NCBI RefSeq assembly: GCF_042432905.1
Contig: NZ_JBHLWI010000009.1
Coordinates: 62,001 to 126,000, forward strand
Direction of reading: 5' to 3'
From: Fontibacter flavus
Lineage (GTDB): Bacteria; Bacteroidota; Bacteroidia; Cytophagales; Cyclobacteriaceae
Length of the DNA: 64,000 nt
Part shown: positions 60,579 through 64,000 of the stretch, in pieces
How the letters are laid out: every line of letters begins with the position of its first letter
Position numbering within the stretch: position 1 is the stretch's first letter
Position numbers and translations under genes: made by a program
The notes under the pieces: generated by a model
What the model saw: the letters and a program-made list of their open reading frames with translations, nothing else
Database searches by the model: none
What the model was told of the DNA's origin: nothing

Positions 60579-61627
60579 GGAATAGTAATGTTTTGATTGA
60601 ATAGGTTATTTTTTTGAGTTGACTTTCTAATGATCAACTCAGGTTTCAGGACGGTTTTTTGAGGAATATTATTATTCTTTTCTCCATTGAGCAATTCAAA
60701 GAAGGTCTCTGCTGTAATCCGTCCCATAGGAATACTTTTTTGGTCTACCGTGGTAATTGGTGGATCCGTGAAAGAGGTAAAAGGTTCATTTCCAAAACCT
60801 GCCAACATGACCTGTTCTGGAATTTTGAAACCTTTTTCTTTGAGCACCTGCATGGCGCCCATGACGGCATAGTCGGAACTGGAAAACACAGCATCCAATG
60901 CAATTCCTTTATTGATGATGTTTTCCATACTTTTTCTGCCATCTTCTAATTGCATATTACTTTCTTCGATCAGCTTGGGATCAAAAGGTATTTTATGGTC
61001 TTTCAAGGCGTCTTCATATCCTCTAAGCCTGTCCCGGTAGATGTTGATTTTTTTCGGTGAGGTGAAGTGGACAATTCTTTTACATCCTTGTTTGATTAGG
61101 TGCTCGGTCACTTGGTATGCCCCCAAATAGTCATCTATGACAACTTCACTTACTTCGAGCTCGTTGGTAGTTCTGTCAAAAAGCACTAAAGGAATGCCTT
61201 TGTCCAGGACTTTTTTGAAATGGTCAAACTTTTCGGTGTTTTTGCCGATGGAGGCAATTATTCCGTCAACGCGGGCGTTGAGGAGCGCTTCTACGGTATC
61301 GATTTCCTTTTTGTAATCTTCATAAGACTGGGAAATGATTACTTTGTAACCGAAATTATTAGCAATATCCTCAATACCTCTGACTACTGAAGAAAAGAAG
61401 TTTCTGTTGGCTGTAGGTACTACCACACCGATCAATTTACTTTTACCGCTTCTTAAGGCTGATGCAATATTGTTTGGCTGATAGTTGAGCTGTTTGGCCA
61501 TTTTCAGCACCTGCTTCTTGGTGGCTTCAGATATCCTGGGATGGTCATTCAATGCCCTGGATACAGTAGAGGCAGTGATGTTCAGCTTTTCAGCGATATC
61601 ATGTATGGTTGCTTTTCCTTTTTTCAT
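60575..61627 (-). CDS. LacI/GalR-family transcriptional regulator of the uronate genes
   Basis: From the ATG at 61627 the protein has 350 residues. The DNA-binding domain is KATIHDIAEKLNITASTVSRALNDHPRISEATKKQV (about residues 4-39), with the hinge helix in NYQPNNIASALRSGK. The sugar-binding domain follows (LIGVVVPTANRNFF, GIIASIG, DRTTNELEVSEVVIDDYLGAY, GFGNEPFTSFTDPPITTV). It is the first gene of the operon lacI-uxaC-uxaB. A 20-base palindrome upstream, within its own promoter, is the likely operator. The effector is probably a uronate or pathway intermediate. An extra 17 codons in the longer frame would start at TTG inside that operator and are rejected. Confidence 0.9.
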   Translation of the reverse strand: MKKGKATIHDIAEKLNITASTVSRALNDHPRISEATKKQVLKMAKQLNYQPNNIASALRSGKSKLIGVVVPTANRNFFSSVVRGIEDIANNFGYKVIISQSYEDYKKEIDTVEALLNARVDGIIASIGKNTEKFDHFKKVLDKGIPLVLFDRTTNELEVSEVVIDDYLGAYQVTEHLIKQGCKRIVHFTSPKKINIYRDRLRGYEDALKDHKIPFDPKLIEESNMQLEDGRKSMENIINKGIALDAVFSSSDYAVMGAMQVLKEKGFKIPEQVMLAGFGNEPFTSFTDPPITTVDQKSIPMGRITAETFFELLNGEKNNNIPQKTVLKPELIIRKSTQKNNLFNQNITIP

Positions 61628-61645
61628 TAAAAAAAATCTTTCAGA

Positions 61646-61679
61646 CAAAGATAAGAAATTGTGTAATCGATTGCACAAA
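61646..61679 (-). promoter_or_regulatory. Promoter of the lacI-uxaC-uxaB operon
   Basis: TATCTTTG (61646-61653, minus strand) is an exact -7 element; TTTG (61676-61679) stands 22 bases upstream. The start site would lie about 20 bases before the ATG. Confidence 0.55.
61659..61678. promoter_or_regulatory. Palindromic LacI-type operator inside the regulator's own promoter
   Basis: TTGTGTAATCGATTGCACAA is a 20-base palindrome with one mismatched pair, centred on ATCGAT. This is a usual form of LacI-family sites (central CG, TGCA-like arms). It fills the gap between the -33 and -7 elements and includes the -33 bases, so bound regulator would block RNA polymerase. Confidence 0.7.
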
Positions 61680-61912
61680 AATAAGATTTATTTAAAATTG
61701 CAAAGATCATTTTATGAGATCCAATTTTCTACGGCAAACAGGTACGGATTCAGATGGATGGATCAATCCAAAAAGAGAGTTTCTTTTCCAATGTTATAAC
61801 GGAGATATGATCTAAATGAAAATTGCACTAATATTGAAGTGTTCCTGAATGCATTGGTGCAGCATTTGTATCCAAATGTTAAGGAAAATCCATCATCACA
61901 AAAAGTATTGTT

Positions 61913-62215
61913 ATGTCAGCATTAGTATTAGTAGAAGTAAGTATCCACAATCCTGAATTATACGAAGAGTATAAGAAACATACGCTTGGCACCCTCCAAA
62001 AATATGGAGGAAAGTTTGTTGTCAGGGGAGCACAGACGGAGTCTTTGGAAGGAGATTGGAATCCACAACGTCTGGTGATATTGGAATTCCCTTCAGTCCA
62101 ATCCGCTAAAGACTGGTGGTCTTCTCCGGAATATACCGTAGCCAAAAATATCAGGTACCGGGCTGCCCAATCAAAAATGTTGGTAGTCGAGAGTGTTGGT
62201 CCTGTTGGAGCGTAA
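61913..62215 (+). CDS. DUF1330 protein
   Basis: The 100-residue cytoplasmic protein is a dimeric alpha+beta barrel of the DUF1330 family: LVLVEVSIHNPELYEEYKKH (about residues 4-23), YGGKFVVRGAQTESLEGDW (about 31-49), RLVILEFPSVQSAKDWWSSPEY. The conserved R-G-x-x-x-x-x-EGDW element is intact. The function of the family is unknown; members often sit in catabolic gene sets. It stands alone on the + strand, divergent from the regulator, with its own hairpin terminator. A role in the uronate pathway is possible but unproven. Confidence 0.85.
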   Translation: MSALVLVEVSIHNPELYEEYKKHTLGTLQKYGGKFVVRGAQTESLEGDWNPQRLVILEFPSVQSAKDWWSSPEYTVAKNIRYRAAQSKMLVVESVGPVGA

Positions 62216-62230
62216 TGCAATCAGCAATGT

Positions 62231-62266
62231 TAGGGCACTTTATTCAAGTAGAGTGCCTTAATTTTT
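62231..62266 (+). terminator. Hairpin terminator after the DUF1330 gene
   Basis: AGGGCACT / AGTGCCTT forms an 8-base stem (one G-T pair) around a 12-base loop, followed by AATTTTT. Confidence 0.5.
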
Positions 62267-62316
62267 CAAAATGCATAAATTCAGATATCTTAGATTAAAA
62301 AGATGTACCTACTGAC

Positions 62317-63318
62317 ATGAAAATCCCTTATCCTGAGGTTCTGGAAGTTTTGGAAAATACCTTCCGAAAGTATGGCCTTGAAGCATCCAAATCCAACAAA
62401 TGCGCACAGCTCTTCACCCAAGCAAGTTTAGATGGGGTACCTTCTCATGGGTTGGACAGGGTTCCGGTATTTTTGGAAATGATCAAAAAAGGCCGGATAA
62501 ATCCAAATGCAGAGCCCTCAAGAATTGAAACCTTTGGTTTTTTTGAAAGGTGGAATGGGAATTTAGGACCAGGACCACTCAATGCCTTCCAAAGCATGGA
62601 AAGGGCAGTATATTTGGCTAAGGAATTTGGAATTGGATTAGTAGCACTTCAAAACACCAATCACTGGATGAGGGCAGGAAATTTTGGTTGGCAGGCTGCT
62701 GATGCCGGCTGTATTGGCATCTGCTTTACCAATACAAAACCCAATATGCCTGCTTGGGGAGGGAAGGAACCTAGACTCGGCAATAATCCATTGGTCATTG
62801 CAATTCCACGGGAGAAAGGACATGTGGTCTTGGATATCGCGATGTCCCAATTTTCATACGGTAAGATGAATATATACCTACGGGAAGGTAAGGCTATGCC
62901 TTTTGAGGCAGGATTTGACAGAGAAGGGAATCTTACCAAATCTCCGGCTGAAGTTATCGCTGAGGAGTTGGCTTTACCCATAGGATTATGGAAAGGAGCA
63001 GGCCTTTCTCTGGTTTTGGATATGTTGGCTTCGGTGATTTCAGGTGGACAGGCTACCCATCAGGTAGGTGCAAGCGGTGATGAATTTGGACTGTCGCAGG
63101 TATTTCTATGCCTGGACCCCGAAAGGCTGGGAATGCATGATTGGATAGATCAAAAATTGGATGAAATCATTAACAACCTTCATGATTCGGCAACTTTTTC
63201 AAACCAGCATGTCAGGTATCCTGGAGAACATATTTTAGCTATCCGCAAAAAAAACATAAAAGAAGGAGTGCCGGTAGATCCATCCGTCTGGGAAAAAATT
63301 CAGGGCTTTTTATCTTGA
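62317..63318 (+). CDS. yiaK: Malate/L-lactate/ureidoglycolate dehydrogenase family protein, YiaK-like (3-dehydro-L-gulonate 2-dehydrogenase)
   Basis: The 333-residue protein belongs to the Ldh2/MDH2 family of NAD(P)-dependent oxidoreductases. Catalytic His in SLDGVPSHGLDRVPVFLEMI (about residues 35-54) and the substrate/cofactor motifs NTNHWMRAGNFGWQAADAGCIGICFTNTKPNMPAWGGKEPRLGNNPLVIAIPR and IAMSQFSYGKM are typical; GLWKGAGLSLVLDML comes late. The YiaK name rests on the context of uronate genes and on close family pattern; malate or ureidoglycolate dehydrogenase is possible. It is convergent with uxaA. Confidence 0.85.
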   Translation: MKIPYPEVLEVLENTFRKYGLEASKSNKCAQLFTQASLDGVPSHGLDRVPVFLEMIKKGRINPNAEPSRIETFGFFERWNGNLGPGPLNAFQSMERAVYLAKEFGIGLVALQNTNHWMRAGNFGWQAADAGCIGICFTNTKPNMPAWGGKEPRLGNNPLVIAIPREKGHVVLDIAMSQFSYGKMNIYLREGKAMPFEAGFDREGNLTKSPAEVIAEELALPIGLWKGAGLSLVLDMLASVISGGQATHQVGASGDEFGLSQVFLCLDPERLGMHDWIDQKLDEIINNLHDSATFSNQHVRYPGEHILAIRKKNIKEGVPVDPSVWEKIQGFLS

Positions 63319-63405
63319 GATTCCAGGAAGTCATTCTTTAAAAAAAAGGTGGGAATATCAGTCTATTTGGATAAAAGGGATAAATGTGAAAATCCTGCAT
63401 CTATA

Positions 63406-63499
63406 GAAAATCCTGCTTCGGGAGAAGCAGGATAGCTGAATCATTTCTTCCGGAAATATGGAATACAAGTGAAAATCATGCTTCGGGAGAAACAGGATA
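63406..63499 (+). repeat. Two copies of a 29-base hairpin-forming direct repeat
   Basis: Positions 63406-63434 and 63471-63499 carry the same 29-base unit with two differences, 65 bases apart. The unit holds an inverted repeat: TCCTGCTTC-GGGA-GAAGCAGGA in the first copy, perfect 9-base stem; the second copy has one mismatched pair in that stem. A shorter GTGAAAATCCTGC piece of the unit also occurs at 63386. It lies between two convergent genes and has no clear T-run. Confidence 0.7.
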
Positions 63500-63545
63500 A
63501 AGAAAAGCTCAAGTTGAAAATTGAGTTTTGGAACTAGGGTTTTGC

Positions 63546-64000
63546 TTACAAAGAAACTCCTCTTTTCCAAGGTATAAAATCATCTTGATCGAGTATGGAA
63601 GCTTTGGTTTTGATCTCTCCGGAAGCAACTTTAATGATATATTCCAGAATTTCTTCTCCCATTTCAGGAATGGTTTTTTCTCCGGTAATAATTCCTCCTG
63701 TGTCAATATCAATGATGTCCGGAATTTTCTTCGCAAGGGTTGTATTAGAGGAGATTTTGATGACAGGAACAACGGGATTACCTGTAGGTGTTCCTAATCC
63801 AGTTGTAAAAAGGATGATGTTGGCACCAGATCCAGCCATTGCGGTGGTGCTTTCCACATCATTGCCCGGTGTGCAGAGTAGATTTAAACCTGGTTTTTTT
63901 ACATATTCAGCATAATCCAAAACATCTGCAACTGGGGAAGCCCCCCCTTTTTTCGCAGCTCCGGAAGATTTCATGGCATCCGTGATCAGTCCGTCTTTGA
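63546..64000 (-). CDS. uxaA: Altronate dehydratase (UxaA), C-terminal part cut by the window edge
   Basis: UxaA dehydrates D-altronate to 2-keto-3-deoxygluconate. The frame is open to the window end and continues upstream (KDGLITDAMKSSGAAKKGG at the edge). The visible 151 residues carry the family pattern: GLNLLCTPGNDVESTTAMAGSGANIILFTTGLGTPTGNPVVPVIKISSNT, a GTGTPxGN loop, and IDIDTGGII. It ends with SLILDQDDFIPWKRGVSL-type residues, a normal C-terminus. It is the next step after UxaB in the same pathway and probably starts another unit of this locus. The N-terminal domain is not visible. Confidence 0.93.
   Translation of the reverse strand, partial: KDGLITDAMKSSGAAKKGGASPVADVLDYAEYVKKPGLNLLCTPGNDVESTTAMAGSGANIILFTTGLGTPTGNPVVPVIKISSNTTLAKKIPDIIDIDTGGIITGEKTIPEMGEEILEYIIKVASGEIKTKASILDQDDFIPWKRGVSL

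Noticed and set aside
61628..61678. Longer start for the LacI-type regulator (TTG at 61678)
   Set aside because: The extra codons would lie inside the operator and the promoter; the DNA-binding domain starts right after the ATG at 61627.

Overview
The window reads as chromosomal DNA of a Bacteroidota bacterium, most like the Cyclobacteriaceae (Algoriphagus/Belliella/Cecembia type). The reasons are AT-rich spacers, TTTG/TAnnTTTG promoters, few Shine-Dalgarno sequences, a giant SprB-repeat adhesin with a gliding-type C-terminal sorting domain beside a PorP/SprF partner, and families typical of the phylum (DUF3078, DUF4136, DUF2490, bifunctional nuclease, S9/S10 peptidases). No phage, insertion sequence or CRISPR array was seen.

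Layout. 1-3431: molybdenum-cofactor operon on the minus strand (moaA, moeA, a TauE/SafE exporter, moaD, start of moeB). 3620-15010: heme A synthase, two exported peptidases (S9 and S10), a GluQ-type synthetase, a DUF4442 protein, an M48 lipoprotein, an exonuclease and an Mpl-like ligase. 15264-26300: dnaB, an oxidoreductase, etfBA with a bifunctional nuclease, nupC, cyclophilin, pckA and a POT peptide transporter. 26333-34304: small proteins (one of 50 aa, one extremely acidic), a response regulator, envelope proteins, a universal stress protein, tRNA-Arg(TCG) behind sucC, a LolD-type ATPase and a DMT transporter.

34463-41614 is the most interesting region. It holds an ECF sigma factor, an overlapping membrane-anchored anti-sigma-like TPR protein, two paralogous lipoproteins, an Ig-like lipoprotein, and a TPR-CHAT caspase-like protease with a signal peptide and a C-terminal membrane anchor. 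The same motif, TTACATT-N12-TTCGAC with exactly 12 bases between the halves, stands upstream of the sigma operon, of one lipoprotein, and of the Ig-lipoprotein/CHAT operon. The second half alone stands upstream of the other lipoprotein. I read this as a self-contained cell-envelope regulon driven by its own sigma factor, possibly controlled by a periplasmic CHAT protease.

41785-44884 is an NAD-salvage operon (pncB-prs-pncA). 44989-56518 holds a DUF2490 protein, a PorP/SprF protein and the 9.7-kb SprB-repeat giant. 57167-64000 is a hexuronate catabolism locus (uxaB, uxaC, a LacI-type regulator, DUF1330, a YiaK-like dehydrogenase, partial uxaA). A palindromic operator there lies between the -33 and -7 elements of the regulator's own promoter.

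Protein families were assigned by reading motifs, without database searches. Promoters and terminators are pattern matches only.
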